DNA of 64,000 nt from Thauera sp. JM12B12 (GCF_039614725.1 NZ_CP154859.1:2542001-2606000); one strand, 5' to 3'; shown: positions 54,675 through 64,000, numbered from the stretch's first letter. Numbers and translations: made by a program. The notes: a model not told the origin generated them from the letters alone.

Positions 54675-56636
54675 TCAGCCCCCCTGCCGTGGCGGCGGCA
54701 GGTTCTCCAGGAAGGCGACCGCGTCGGCCTCGGCGCGCGTGCGCCGCATCGGCGGCAGGCTGCGCCACACGACCTTTCCGTAAGACTTGTCGATCATGCG
54801 CGGGTCGCAGATGCAGAGCACGCCGCGGTCGCGCTCGGTGCGGATGAGCCGGCCGGCGCCCTGCTTCATGTTGATCACGGTCTTGGGCAGCTGGTGATGC
54901 ACGAAGGGGCTCAGGCCCTGCTTCTGCATGTGCTCGACGCGCGCGGCCAGCACCGGATCGTCGGGCGGGGCGAAGGGCAGCTTGTCGATCACCACCAGCG
55001 ACAGTGCGTCCCCCGGCACGTCCACACCTTCCCAGAAGCTCTGGCTCGCCACCAGCACCGCGTTGCCAAGGCGGCGGAAGCGCTCGAGCAGCTCGGTGCG
55101 CGAGCCCTCGCCCTGCAGCAGCACCGGCAGGTCGTCGCTGCTCTGCACGAGGCCATCGAGAATCAGTTCGTGAATGCGGCGCATCGCCCGCAGCGAGGTG
55201 CACAGCACGAAGGTGCGCCCGCGCGCGGCGCGGATCAGCGGCAGCGCCACCTTGGCCACGCGCTCGGTGTAGTCGGGCGAATTGGGCTCGGACATGCCCG
55301 CGGGCGCGTACAGCAGGGCCTGCTCGGCGTAGTCGAAGGGGCTGCCCCACACCGCGGTGAGCGGCGGTGGATCCATCCAGGCCAGGCCTAGCTCGCGGCA
55401 GTAATGGCCGAAATCGGCCTTGCCCACCGCGAGCGTCGCCGAGGTGAAGATCCACGCCCGCGGATGACCCTCGAGCTGGCGCTTGAACACGTCCGAGACG
55501 TGCAGCGGCGTGGCGTTGAGCGCCAGCGACTGGGTGAACACCTCGACCCAGCGGATCAGGTCCTTCTCGTCCGGGTTGCGCCAGCTCGCCAGGCGCTCGG
55601 CCATCTCCTCGGTGCGGCGCAGGCAGTTGCCCAGGCCCTCGGAGCGCTCGGCCTGGGTGTCGAGCACCGCCTTGAAGTCGGCGAGCGCCTTTTCCAGCGC
55701 CTCGACCATGGCGTCGAAGTTCTCGCGCTCGGCGGCCTGCGCGGCGGAAATCCGTGCACTCTCGGCGCCGAACACGAGGCGCAGATCGCGCGCCGCCTTT
55801 TCCAGGTTGCGGGTCTGGTCGATCATCGCCACGCAGTCGCGCGCCGCCGCCACGGTTTCCGAACGGGTGTCGCGCGCCAGCTCCAGCACCTGCGCGGTGG
55901 ACACGCTGTCGCCGAAGAACAGGCTCGCGGTCTCGGGCAGCTGGTGGGCCTCGTCGAAGATCACCGCGTTGCACGCCGGCAGCAGTTCGCCCATGCCCTC
56001 GTCCCGCAGCATCACATCGGCGAAGAAGAGGTGGTGATTGACCACCACTACGTCCGCCTCCATCGCGTTCCGCCGCGCCTGCATCACGAAGCACTCCTCC
56101 TTGTGCGGACAATCCTGGCCGAGGCAGTTGTCGCGCGTCGAGGTGGCGGCGATCCAGGCCAGCGAGTCCTCGCGCACATCGGTGCATTCGGCCTTGTCGC
56201 CGCTCTGCGTGACCTTGGCGAAGCGCGCGATGGCGCGCAGGTCGGCGGCGTCCTGCGCGGTGAGGAAGCGGCCGTCGCGCGCGTTGCGCTCGAGGTGATA
56301 GTGGCAGACGTAGTTGGCACGGCCCTTGAGCAGGGCGATGCTCACCGGCACCTTGAGTGCCGCCCGCACCGTCGGCAGGTCGCGGTTGAAGAGCTGGTCC
56401 TGCAGGGTCTTGGTGCCGGTGGACAGGATCACCTTGCCGCCGGCCAGCAGCGCCGGCACCAGGTAGGCGAAGGTCTTGCCGGTGCCGGTGCCGGCCTCGG
56501 CCACCAGCACGCGGTTCTCGCGCAGCGCCTCGGCGATCTTCTGCGCCATCTCGATCTGTTGCGGGCGGGCGCGAAAGCCGGGGATCGCGGCGGCGAGCGG
56601 GCCGTCGGCGGCAAAGATCGGGGTGGGGTCGGACAT
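54675..56636 (-). CDS. ATP-dependent DNA helicase, DinG/YoaA family
   Basis: The 653-residue XPD-like superfamily 2 helicase has Walker A VAEAGTGTGKTFAYL, an iron-sulfur domain with cysteines in VCHYH, ECTDV, NCLGQDC and EECF, NHHLFFADV, the DEAH box VIFDEAHQLPE, and C-terminal motifs VASQSFWEGVDVPGD and QGAGRLIRTERDRGVL. The length matches YoaA (636) more than E. coli DinG (716). YoaA-like helicases deal with damaged replication intermediates and R-loops. It diverges from phoX. Confidence 0.94.
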   Translation of the reverse strand: MSDPTPIFAADGPLAAAIPGFRARPQQIEMAQKIAEALRENRVLVAEAGTGTGKTFAYLVPALLAGGKVILSTGTKTLQDQLFNRDLPTVRAALKVPVSIALLKGRANYVCHYHLERNARDGRFLTAQDAADLRAIARFAKVTQSGDKAECTDVREDSLAWIAATSTRDNCLGQDCPHKEECFVMQARRNAMEADVVVVNHHLFFADVMLRDEGMGELLPACNAVIFDEAHQLPETASLFFGDSVSTAQVLELARDTRSETVAAARDCVAMIDQTRNLEKAARDLRLVFGAESARISAAQAAERENFDAMVEALEKALADFKAVLDTQAERSEGLGNCLRRTEEMAERLASWRNPDEKDLIRWVEVFTQSLALNATPLHVSDVFKRQLEGHPRAWIFTSATLAVGKADFGHYCRELGLAWMDPPPLTAVWGSPFDYAEQALLYAPAGMSEPNSPDYTERVAKVALPLIRAARGRTFVLCTSLRAMRRIHELILDGLVQSSDDLPVLLQGEGSRTELLERFRRLGNAVLVASQSFWEGVDVPGDALSLVVIDKLPFAPPDDPVLAARVEHMQKQGLSPFVHHQLPKTVINMKQGAGRLIRTERDRGVLCICDPRMIDKSYGKVVWRSLPPMRRTRAEADAVAFLENLPPPRQGG

Positions 56637-56741
56637 CGACTCGGAGAACGCTTGAAAAGCCGAGAGTATAGCGCCCGGCGGGACCGCAGCAGCGCCCGCG
56701 CGACAATTCCATTGTCCTAGTTGCGTATCGCCCGTTCGATA

Positions 56742-56770
56742 CTGTCACGTGGCGGTCACGGAACTGAAAT
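56742..56770 (+). promoter_or_regulatory. Pho box (three 11-bp-spaced repeats) upstream of phoX
   Basis: CTGTCAC (56742-56748), CGGTCAC (56753-56759) and CTGAAAT (56764-56770) recur exactly every 11 bp. The first two fit the PhoB half-site CTGTCAY well; the third is weaker. The array lies 56-84 bp before the phoX start codon, in the expected direction. It implies induction under phosphate starvation by PhoB. Confidence 0.75.
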
Positions 56771-56825
56771 CTGCGCTGAGGAAAATCCGGCTTCCCCTTC
56801 AGAACCTCGATCCGTGGAGCCCCCA

Positions 56826-58853
56826 ATGAGTCAGTTCGACCTCGACGACCTGCCCAGCAATCATTCCGACAACGAGCACTTCCAGCACGTGGTGGACCGC
56901 GTGGTGTCGCGCCGCGGCTTCCTGAAGAGCGGCCTGGGCCTCGGCGCCGCCGCCTTCCTTGCCGTCCCGCTCGCGGCTCAGGCGGCTCAGCACGCACACC
57001 AGCACATGGATGCCGGCTATGGCAACAACGGCCCGCGCACCGCACCGAAGATCGGCTTCGCGCCGGTCGCCGCCTCGCGTGCAGACGCCATCGTCGTTCC
57101 GCCCGGCTACAGCGCGCAGATCTTCGCGCCCTGGGGCGATGCGCTGTTCGCCGACTCGCCGATGTGGAAACCGGACGGCACCAACACCGGCGCCGAGCAG
57201 GCCCGCCAGATCGGCGACAACCACGACGGCATGCACTTCTTCCCGCTCCACGGCAAATCGGGCCGGGAAGGCCTGCTGGTGATGAACCACGAGTACTGCA
57301 ACTACGAATACCTGTTCGGCGCCGGGTTCATGACGCCGTGGACGGCCGACAAGGTGCTGAAGGCGCAGAACGCGCACGGTGCCTCGGTGATCCACATCCG
57401 CCAGCACCGCAACAGGTGGGAGATCGTCCTCGGATCGAAGTACAACCGCCGCATCACCGGCAACACGCCGATGCGGATCAGCGGCCCGGCCGCCGGCCAT
57501 GCGCTGATGAAGACCCAGGCCGACCCCACCGGCACCCGCGTCCTCGGCACGCTCAACAACTGCGCCAACGGCTTCACGCCGTGGGGCACCTACCTCACCT
57601 GTGAGGAGAACTTCAACGGCTACTTCGGCACCACCTCAGGCGTCGACGGCCGCGACGAGTCGATGAAGCGCTACGGCATCAACGCCCGCGGCACCGGCTA
57701 CCGCTGGGAAGAGTTCGACGATCGCTTCGACTACGCGAAGGAGCCGAACGAGTCGAACCGCTTCGGCTGGGTGGTGGAGATCGACCCCTTCGACCCCACC
57801 TCGATGCCGGTCAAGCGCACCGCGCTCGGCCGCATCAAGCACGAGAACTGCGCCTACGCCTTCACCGCCGACCGCCGCGTCGTGGTGTACATGGGCGACG
57901 ACCAGACCAACGACTACATCTACAAGTTCGTGTCGGATGGCCGATTCGTTCCCGGCAAGGATGCGGCCAACCGCCAGCTGCTCGACCATGGCAAGCTCTA
58001 CGTCGCCCGGTTCGGCAATGGCGCCACCACCGGTGACTTCATGGGCACGGGCGAGTGGGTGCTGCTCGACAAGCAGGCAAACCCGGTACTGGCCGCCGAT
58101 GGCCGTTTCGCCGATCAGGCCGAGGTGCTGATCAAGACCCGCCTCGCCGCCGACGCCGTGGGCGCGACCAAGATGGACCGCCCGGAATGGATCGCCGTGC
58201 ATCCGGGGACCAACGAGGTCTACTGCGCACTCACCAACAACAGCGGCCGCAGCCCGGCTCAGACCGACGATGCCAACCCCCGTGCCGCCAACCGCTTCGG
58301 CCAGATCGTGCGCTGGCGCGAGGCGGGCAACGATGTCGCGGCGATGCACTTCGACTGGGACCTGTTCGTGATCGCCGGCAACCCGAACGTCTATGCGCCG
58401 GGCGACCTCAACGCCGGCTCGGCGAACATCGACGCCACCAACACCTTCAACAGCCCGGACGGCATCGGCTTCGACCCGGACGGCCGCCTGTGGATCCAGA
58501 CCGACGGCAACTTCAGCGACGCCGGCGTCTACGCGGGTCAGGGCAACAACCAGATGTTGTGCGCCGATCCGGCGACGGGCGAGATCCGCCGCTTCCTCGT
58601 CGGTCCGTCGGGTTGCGAGATCACCGGTCTCACCTTCACCCCCGACGGCCGGACGATGTTCATCAACGTCCAGCACCCGGGTGAAGTCGGCAGCCACCCC
58701 AACCGCCCCACCCCGCCCGCCGGCGTCGGAATGGACGACTTCATCGCCGCCAACCCGCTCGCCTTCAGCCGCTGGCCGGATGCCGCGGGCGGGCGCCCGC
58801 GCTCGGCGACCGTCATCATCACCAAGGACGATGGCGGCGTGATCGGCAGCTGA
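56826..58853 (+). CDS. phoX: PhoX-family (DUF839) alkaline phosphatase, Tat-exported
   Basis: The 675-residue protein has a Tat signal with SRRGFLKSGLGLGAAAFLAVPLAAQA at about residues 36-61, then a beta-propeller PhoX domain. The domain has NHEYCNYEYLF, NNCANGFTPWGTYLTCEENFNGYF (metal-binding Cys/Glu), GRIKHENCAYAF, and late DGIGFDPDGRLWIQTDGN and SGCEITGLTFTPDGRTMFINVQHPGE. PhoX enzymes use calcium and iron and release phosphate from organic esters in the periplasm. ATG 56826 follows GGAG. The Pho box upstream supports phosphate-starvation control. A long perfect hairpin follows the gene. Confidence 0.94.
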   Translation: MSQFDLDDLPSNHSDNEHFQHVVDRVVSRRGFLKSGLGLGAAAFLAVPLAAQAAQHAHQHMDAGYGNNGPRTAPKIGFAPVAASRADAIVVPPGYSAQIFAPWGDALFADSPMWKPDGTNTGAEQARQIGDNHDGMHFFPLHGKSGREGLLVMNHEYCNYEYLFGAGFMTPWTADKVLKAQNAHGASVIHIRQHRNRWEIVLGSKYNRRITGNTPMRISGPAAGHALMKTQADPTGTRVLGTLNNCANGFTPWGTYLTCEENFNGYFGTTSGVDGRDESMKRYGINARGTGYRWEEFDDRFDYAKEPNESNRFGWVVEIDPFDPTSMPVKRTALGRIKHENCAYAFTADRRVVVYMGDDQTNDYIYKFVSDGRFVPGKDAANRQLLDHGKLYVARFGNGATTGDFMGTGEWVLLDKQANPVLAADGRFADQAEVLIKTRLAADAVGATKMDRPEWIAVHPGTNEVYCALTNNSGRSPAQTDDANPRAANRFGQIVRWREAGNDVAAMHFDWDLFVIAGNPNVYAPGDLNAGSANIDATNTFNSPDGIGFDPDGRLWIQTDGNFSDAGVYAGQGNNQMLCADPATGEIRRFLVGPSGCEITGLTFTPDGRTMFINVQHPGEVGSHPNRPTPPAGVGMDDFIAANPLAFSRWPDAAGGRPRSATVIITKDDGGVIGS

Positions 58854-58918
58854 GTTGCATCGGCGCCCGGCGCGCGTTACCGACCCTTCGCCGGGGCGCA
58901 CGCGCCGGGCTCGATCGC

Positions 58919-58958
58919 ATCGGGCCTGCCACGGCACCCTCGCCGTGGCAGGCCCGAT
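58919..58958. terminator. Long perfect hairpin between convergent phoX and mscS-type genes
   Basis: Seventeen bases (58919-58935) pair perfectly with 58942-58958 over a 6-nt loop; the stem starts ATCGGGCCTG. It lies 66 bp after phoX and 31 bp after the end of the convergent channel gene, so it can serve both strands. There is no T run, which makes Rho-independent ending uncertain. Confidence 0.6.
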
Positions 58959-58988
58959 CTCATCTACCCCTGCCTCGGTCGCCCCGCC

Positions 58989-61199
58989 TCACCCGGCTCC
59001 GCCCGAGTCGAGCAGCTTCAGATGGGCCGGCGGCGCCTTGCCGTGCTTGTCCTCACCGAAATAAAGCGTCAGGTGCGGGTACGGGATCTCGATCCCGGCC
59101 GCATCGAAGTGACGCTTGACCAGGCGGTTGTAGGCACGGCCGACCGGAAACTGCGAGCCCGCGCGGGTCTTGATGCGCACCCTGATGTTGACCGAGCTGT
59201 CCGCGAGCGCGGTCACGCCATGCACCTCGAGCTGATCGTCGAGGATCTGCTCGCGAAGGGCGGGATCCTGCAGCAACTCGGCGAATGCCGCGCGCAGATG
59301 CTCGATGGCGTCGTCGGTATCTTCCCGGTAGCCGATGCCGTACTCGCCGACGTGCCAAGCGAAACCGCGGTTGTAGTTCGCCACCGTGTCCACCGACGAG
59401 AACGGCAGCAGATGGTAGGTTCCGGAGAGGTCGCGCAGGCCGAGCGAGCGGATCGTCATGCGCTCGACGGTGCCGGTGATGCCCCCTGCGGTGACGGTGT
59501 CACCCACGTCGATCGCACGCTCGAGCTGGATGAAGACCCCGGTGATGACGTCCTGCACCAGCTTCTGCGCGCCGAAGCCGATCGCCAGTCCGAGCACGCC
59601 CGCACCGGCGAGCAGCGGCGCGATGTTGATGCCGATCTCGGAAAGCACGACCATCGAGGTCACCACCACCAGCGCGATCGCGACCGCATTGCGGAAGATG
59701 GTCAGCAGCGTGCGCGCGCGCGGGTTGGGCGCCGCGCCCGCCTGCGGATTGAGGCGGAACTCGATCCAGCTCGCGATCACCAGCCACGCGAAGAGCGCCA
59801 GCACGATGATGAGCGCGACCGACAGGGCGCGCCCGAGCAGGCGCGCACCGGACTCCGAAGCCACCCACGCGCCGAGATCGAAGGGCGTCCAGGCGTCGGC
59901 GACGACCGCGAGCACCGCCGCCAGGATCGCGAAGCGGGCGACCTTGAGCGCAGTCGGCACATAGGCATTGAGGCGCGCCTCGAGCAAGGGAAACTTGGCG
60001 CGCAGCTCGTCGCCGATGTGGATGCGGCGCAGGATCACCTGCGTGAGCAGCGCCGCAAGAACGATGCCCCCGACCACCGCGATCAGGGTCTGACCGGTCG
60101 CGGCGAGCATGAAGGGGAGCGCCTCCTCCGGGTACAGGATGGCGGTGACGAGGATCGCAGCGAGATAGACGAGCGCGACCACGTGCCAGATCCGCGCGCC
60201 AATTCCGACGCTGATCCGTGCGAAGGACGACTCCATGCGCTCGGCGAGTGCATCGAGCGCCGCGCGCGCGCGCAGGCGATTCTGCATCACGATCACCGCG
60301 GTACGCAGCAGCGCGGCGAGCAGGATGAGGACGGCGACGGCCCGCCCGAGCTCGGCGGTGACGAAGTGGTTGATCATCGGCACCGCCATCATCAGGCCAT
60401 AACCGAGAAAGAACACCATGCGCGAGGACCAGGCGTACCAGTACGCCTGGTCCTCCTCGGCAAGCGGCAGGATCCGCAGGCGCTCGCCATGGCGTGCGAG
60501 CAGGATGCGCAGGGCAGCGCGCAGGCACTCGACCACGAGGAAGGCGTTGAGGAACAGGGATTCGTGAGCGCGCAGCTCCCCGGGCGCGCCGAGCGCGAAC
60601 AGCGCCAGCCCGTGGCCCGCAAGCCAGGCGAGCGCGACGACTGCGACATCGGTCATCGCTGCGCCACCGATCGAGAACGCGCGCCGCAACCAGATCAACG
60701 CCACCGCGCCGTCGCGGCGTCCGGCCTGGCGATCGAGGGCGCGAAACGCCGCCCGTGCCCCCAACCACAGCAAGCGGAACACGACCAGGGTGACCACCAC
60801 CAGCGCAGCGAACTCGCCACCGATGCGACCTAGAACCTGGGTATCCACGGCCAGCAGGCGGTGCCATGCGTCGCCGAACGCGGCAACGGCGTTGCGGGTC
60901 TCGCTCACCGCGCCCTGCGCGACGCGCTGGGACAGTTCGGCCACGCGGGCGGCGAGCGAGGGTTCGCCGGCCGCCCCGGCGATGGCCTCCGCCGCATCCT
61001 GCTCACCGTGCTTGCGCAGCTGTTCGATCAGCGCCGCGCGTGCCGCTTCGTCCTCGAGCAAGTCGGCGAGGCGCTCGTGGCCCGACTCGGCCGCGGGGGC
61101 GTCGGATTTCGGGTCGGCAGCGTGCGTGGTCGGGGGGAAGAGGCCTGCAAGCGCGAGCGCAAACACGAACGCAAGGCAGGCCATGAGCGGTTGCTTCAT
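58989..61199 (-). CDS. Large MscS-family mechanosensitive channel (YbiO-like)
   Basis: The 736-residue protein starts MKQPLMACLAFVFALALAGLF (signal peptide, ATG 61199). It continues with an acidic periplasmic region (about 30-130), around ten transmembrane helices and a C-terminal MscS core. The pore helix is visible in LAGAGVLGLAIGFGAQKLVQDVITG, and the beta domain in VGDTVTAGGITGTVERMTIRSLGLRD. E. coli YbiO (741 residues) has the same size and layout. Such channels open under hypo-osmotic shock. A perfect extended -10 lies about 150 bp upstream on the minus strand. Confidence 0.92.
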   Translation of the reverse strand: MKQPLMACLAFVFALALAGLFPPTTHAADPKSDAPAAESGHERLADLLEDEAARAALIEQLRKHGEQDAAEAIAGAAGEPSLAARVAELSQRVAQGAVSETRNAVAAFGDAWHRLLAVDTQVLGRIGGEFAALVVVTLVVFRLLWLGARAAFRALDRQAGRRDGAVALIWLRRAFSIGGAAMTDVAVVALAWLAGHGLALFALGAPGELRAHESLFLNAFLVVECLRAALRILLARHGERLRILPLAEEDQAYWYAWSSRMVFFLGYGLMMAVPMINHFVTAELGRAVAVLILLAALLRTAVIVMQNRLRARAALDALAERMESSFARISVGIGARIWHVVALVYLAAILVTAILYPEEALPFMLAATGQTLIAVVGGIVLAALLTQVILRRIHIGDELRAKFPLLEARLNAYVPTALKVARFAILAAVLAVVADAWTPFDLGAWVASESGARLLGRALSVALIIVLALFAWLVIASWIEFRLNPQAGAAPNPRARTLLTIFRNAVAIALVVVTSMVVLSEIGINIAPLLAGAGVLGLAIGFGAQKLVQDVITGVFIQLERAIDVGDTVTAGGITGTVERMTIRSLGLRDLSGTYHLLPFSSVDTVANYNRGFAWHVGEYGIGYREDTDDAIEHLRAAFAELLQDPALREQILDDQLEVHGVTALADSSVNIRVRIKTRAGSQFPVGRAYNRLVKRHFDAAGIEIPYPHLTLYFGEDKHGKAPPAHLKLLDSGGAG

Positions 61200-61349
61200 G
61201 GCATGGCTCCAGTCATCGGGATTGTCGTGGCGGCACCGGAGGGCGGTGGCCGCGGCTGCGCGACGCTGGCGGGCTTCAGTGCGTCGTCCGCCCGGCTGCG
61301 TGCGAGACAGGGGCACGCGGCGGGGCTTGCAGCGATTTAGTTTTGCGCA

Positions 61350-61358
61350 ATTATATCA
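61350..61358 (-). promoter_or_regulatory. Extended -10 promoter of the MscS-type gene
   Basis: On the minus strand the sequence reads TGATATAAT, a consensus TGN-TATAAT element, inside an AT-rich patch of the 216-bp gap between zapE's stop and the channel gene's start. Extended -10 promoters need no -35, and none is seen. The leader would be about 145 nt. Confidence 0.6.
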
Positions 61359-61415
61359 TCGATACGCGCACTGCCGTCGCGGACGGGCGGTTGCCGCGAC
61401 GCCCCGTCCTTCGAC

Positions 61416-62531
61416 TCACTCGGTGCGGTGCGCCTCGGCGAGGTAGTCGCGCGTGCGCATCTCCATCAAACGGCTGACGGTACGCACGAACTCGTGGGCG
61501 TTGTGGCCCTCGGTGTAGAGATCGTAGGCCTCGACCGCGGCGCTCATGATCAGCTTCACACGGTGGTCGTAGAGCACGTCGATCAGCCAGGTGAAGCGGC
61601 GCGCCTCGGAGGCGTTGCCCACCAGCATCTTCGGCACGTCGGCCAGGATCAAGGTGTGGTGTTCGCGCGCGATCTCGAGATAGTCGTTCTGCGAACGCGG
61701 CCCGCCGCACAGGGTAGCGAAGTCGAACCAGATCACGCCGGGGGCCTGGCGCACCACCGCCAGGCTGCGGCCGAGCACCTCGACCGACCCGCCGCGGCCC
61801 TCGCTCGCCGCCAGGCGGCGGAAGTCCTCGGCCATCTTGCGTTCGGCCGCCCCATCGTGCGGGACGAGATACATTTCCATGTTCTCGAGCGTGCGCAGTC
61901 GGTAGTCGGTACCGTGGTCGACCTCGATGACGTCGAAGCGCTGCTTGATCATCGCGATCGTGGGCAGGAAGTTGATCCGCATCAGGCCGTTCGGATACAG
62001 CCCGTCGGGCGGATAGTTCGAGGTCATCACGAAGATGACGCCGCGCGCGAACAAGGCTTCGAGCAGCCGGCCGAGGATCATGGCGTCGGCGATGTCCGAG
62101 ACGTGGAACTCGTCGAAGCACAGCAGTCGGGTGGCCTTGGCAATGCGGTCGGCCACCTTCTGCAGCGGATCGGGCTCGTGGTTGTGATCCTTGAGGTCGT
62201 TCTGCACTTCCTGCATGAAGGCGTGGAAGTGCACCCGGCGCTTGCGCTTGTAGGGCACCGCATCGAAGAAGCAGTCCATCAGGAAGCTCTTGCCGCGCCC
62301 CACCCCGCCCCAGAAATACACGCTGCGAGGCATCTTCGGCTTGTTGAAGAGTTGCTTGATGCGGCTGCCCTGGCGCGCGGCCTTGAAGCCGACAAGCTCG
62401 GTATACAGCCCCTGCAGCCGCTGCGCCGCTGCGCGCTGAGCGGGGTCGGACTTGAATCCGCGCGACTTGAGCTGGTGCTCGTAGGCGTCGATCATCCCGT
62501 GCTCGGGAACGTTGAGAATGCGATGCGGCAT
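61416..62531 (-). CDS. zapE: Cell division protein ZapE (AFG1-like ATPase)
   Basis: The 371-residue AAA-type ATPase has Walker A YFWGGVGRGKSFLMD, RVHFHAFMQEVQNDL, Walker B LLCFDEFHVSDIADAMIL, VMTSNYPPDGLYPNGL and WFDFATLCGGPRSQNDY, all ZapE/AFG1 hallmarks. ZapE destabilises FtsZ polymers at the division ring, mainly under stress. A second possible ATG at 62495 (MIDAYEHQLKSRGF) is closer to the usual start. It follows lpdA by 104 bp in the order lpdA-zapE common in this bacterial group. Confidence 0.94.
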   Translation of the reverse strand: MPHRILNVPEHGMIDAYEHQLKSRGFKSDPAQRAAAQRLQGLYTELVGFKAARQGSRIKQLFNKPKMPRSVYFWGGVGRGKSFLMDCFFDAVPYKRKRRVHFHAFMQEVQNDLKDHNHEPDPLQKVADRIAKATRLLCFDEFHVSDIADAMILGRLLEALFARGVIFVMTSNYPPDGLYPNGLMRINFLPTIAMIKQRFDVIEVDHGTDYRLRTLENMEMYLVPHDGAAERKMAEDFRRLAASEGRGGSVEVLGRSLAVVRQAPGVIWFDFATLCGGPRSQNDYLEIAREHHTLILADVPKMLVGNASEARRFTWLIDVLYDHRVKLIMSAAVEAYDLYTEGHNAHEFVRTVSRLMEMRTRDYLAEAHRTE

Positions 62532-62635
62532 GGCTGGAGAAGTACGGAGCGGGAAACGGCGAGAGGGTAGACGGAAAGAGGGTGAGTGGCGAGGCCCGGC
62601 CCCGCACAGCTCACCCTCGGCCCTGAACGTTGCGC

Positions 62636-64000
62636 TTAGAAGTGCAGCGGGCGCTTGTCGCAGGCCAGCGCAGCTTCATGCACCACTTCCGACAGCGTCG
62701 GGTGGGCGTGGCAGATGCGCGCCAGATCCTCGGAGCAGCCGGCGAACTCCATCGCCACCACCGCTTCGGAGATCAGCTCGGAGGCATTGGCGCCGATGAT
62801 GTGCACGCCGAGGATGCGGTCGGTGGCGGCATCGGCCAGCATCTTGACGAAGCCGGTCGGGTCACCCATGCCGAGCGCACGGCCGTTGGCGAGGAAGGGG
62901 ATCTTGCCGACCTTGTAGGCGACACCGGCGGCCTTGAGTTGCTGCTCGGTCTTGCCGACCCAGGCGATCTCGGGGCTGGTGTAGATGACCCAGGGCACGG
63001 TGTCGAAGTTGCAGTGGCCGGCCTGACCCGCCATCAGCTCGGCGACCATCACCGCCTCTTCCATCGCCTTGTGCGCGAGCATCGGGCCACGCACCACGTC
63101 GCCCACGGCCCAAACGCCCGGCAGGTTGGTGCGGCAGTGCTCGTCCACCTCGATCTGGCCGCGCTCGTTGATCTTGAGATCGACAGCTTCGGAGTTCAGG
63201 CCCTCGGTGTTGGGCACGCGGCCGACGGAGACGATCAGGCGGTCGGCCTCGAGCTTCTGATCGGCGCCGTCCTTGTCCTTGTAGTTGATCGTGACGCCCT
63301 TCTTGCCGATCTTGACCTCGCCGATGGTGACACCGAGGTTGATCTTGAGGCCCTGCTTGGTGAAGACCTTGAGCGCCTCCTTGGCCACGTCCTGATCGGC
63401 CGCGGCGAGGAAGTCGGGCATCGCCTCGAGAACGGTCACGTCCGCCCCCACACGACGCCAGACCGAACCCATCTCGAGGCCGATCACGCCGGCACCGATC
63501 ACGGCGAGCTTCTTGGGCACCGCGTCGATCTCGAGCGCGCCGACGTTGTCGCAGACGATCTTGTTGTCGACCGGAATCCCCGGCAGGTGGCGCGGCGACG
63601 AACCGGTGGCGATGATCACCTGCTTGGCGACGACGAGCTCCTCACCCACCTTGACGTGCCAGCCCGCATCGCCCTTGCCTGCGAACGAACCGTGGCCGTT
63701 GAGCAGCGTGACCTTGTTCTTCTTGAACAGGCCCTTGATGCCACCGGTGAGCTGGTCGACGATGCCCGCCTTGCGCGCGATCATCTTCGCGACGTCGATC
63801 TTCGGCGTGCCGACGTTGATACCCTGGCTCTCGAAGCTGTGGCCGGCCTCCTCGAACAGGTGCGAGGTGTGCAGCAGCGCCTTGGACGGGATGCAGCCGA
63901 CGTTCAGGCAGGTCCCGCCGAGGCGCGGCTCGCCCTTGGGGTCGGCATACGGATTGGATTCGCAGCACGCGGTCTTGAAGCCGAGTTGCGCTGCACGGAT
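62636..64000 (-). CDS. lpdA: Dihydrolipoyl dehydrogenase (5' end outside window)
   Basis: This E3 flavoprotein re-oxidises lipoamide in the 2-oxoglutarate (or pyruvate) dehydrogenase complex. About 454 residues are visible, starting inside the FAD domain; the frame is open to base 64000 with [19 protein letters not shown] (redox dithiol CLNVGC) at about nt 63860-63920 and no stop. IIATGSSPR, the NAD site [37 protein letters not shown] and the terminal [15 protein letters not shown] with the catalytic His-Glu pair are all present. The position before zapE suggests the odhA-odhB-lpdA operon lies beyond the right edge. Confidence 0.95.
   Translation of the reverse strand: MRAAQLGFKTACCESNPYADPKGEPRLGGTCLNVGCIPSKALLHTSHLFEEAGHSFESQGINVGTPKIDVAKMIARKAGIVDQLTGGIKGLFKKNKVTLLNGHGSFAGKGDAGWHVKVGEELVVAKQVIIATGSSPRHLPGIPVDNKIVCDNVGALEIDAVPKKLAVIGAGVIGLEMGSVWRRVGADVTVLEAMPDFLAAADQDVAKEALKVFTKQGLKINLGVTIGEVKIGKKGVTINYKDKDGADQKLEADRLIVSVGRVPNTEGLNSEAVDLKINERGQIEVDEHCRTNLPGVWAVGDVVRGPMLAHKAMEEAVMVAELMAGQAGHCNFDTVPWVIYTSPEIAWVGKTEQQLKAAGVAYKVGKIPFLANGRALGMGDPTGFVKMLADAATDRILGVHIIGANASELISEAVVAMEFAGCSEDLARICHAHPTLSEVVHEAALACDKRPLHF

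Noticed and set aside
54592..57045. Upstream extension of the mobB frame (total 982 codons)
   Set aside because: Only the last 164 codons are MobB; the rest is an out-of-phase shadow of the dinG/yoaA helicase gene.
58855..59064. 69-codon open frame after phoX
   Set aside because: It overlaps the perfect hairpin and the 3' end of the convergent channel gene, has no ribosome site and shows no protein-like pattern.

Overview
The window is a gene-dense, GC-rich stretch of bacterial chromosome (most genes overlap or lie a few bases apart, with GC in third codon positions). Gene content and order point to a betaproteobacterium, most likely of the Rhodocyclales/Zoogloeaceae (Thauera/Azoarcus-like). 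The signs are a phasin, an lpdA-zapE tail of a 2-oxoglutarate dehydrogenase operon, an mltG-tmk-holB-pilZ-tatD operon and a LemA-TPM-TPM block. The taxonomic call is inference from content, not from a marker gene. I see no rRNA, tRNA, insertion sequence, prophage or CRISPR array.

Layout. 0-8.8 kb: an unusual accessory group of a glycosyltransferase (cut by the window edge), a SAM methyltransferase, a flippase-like membrane protein, an AraC regulator, a reductase-only RibD protein, a GTP cyclohydrolase II with a degenerate RibB-like N-terminus, a creatininase-family amidohydrolase and a membrane-anchored sulfatase/phosphoglycerol-transferase-like enzyme. Together these look like a pathway that diverts a riboflavin/pterin-type intermediate into an exported glycoconjugate. 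9-24.5 kb: mostly housekeeping genes (diguanylate cyclase, purT, rmuC, an FtsX-type permease, an M20 amidohydrolase, dbpA, an HDAC-like deacetylase, a DUF429 protein). This part also holds a zinc-ribbon protein with a Card1-like PD-(D/E)XK nuclease domain, an orphan livG-livF ATPase pair and a CIA30 protein.

24.5-31.4 kb: redox and lipid metabolism. A NemR-type electrophile sensor precedes a YqhD-like aldehyde reductase and an Old Yellow Enzyme. Next, a PadR regulator diverges from a single 967-residue polypeptide that fuses a FadH-type 2,4-dienoyl-CoA reductase to a delta3,5-delta2,4-dienoyl-CoA isomerase. Two copies of a palindromic operator lie between them. 31.4-36.2 kb: the mltG-tmk-holB-pilZ-tatD-ankyrin operon on the minus strand. 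36-44.5 kb: ygfZ, a TANGO2-like protein, a GNAT/L,D-transpeptidase/tadA operon, xpt, an HDOD protein, an esterase, ppk2 and a CigR-like secreted protein.

44.5-52 kb: a chemoreceptor, exported glutathione peroxidase, glutathione reductase, a DUF2249 protein with a Gly/Cys/His tail, LemA and two TPM-domain proteins, and a phasin with a strong terminator. 52-54.6 kb: a molybdenum-cofactor operon (mobB-moeA-moaD-moaE). 54.7-64 kb: a DinG/YoaA helicase, a Tat-exported PhoX phosphatase behind a three-repeat Pho box, a large MscS-type channel, zapE and the 3' part of lpdA, which runs off the right edge.
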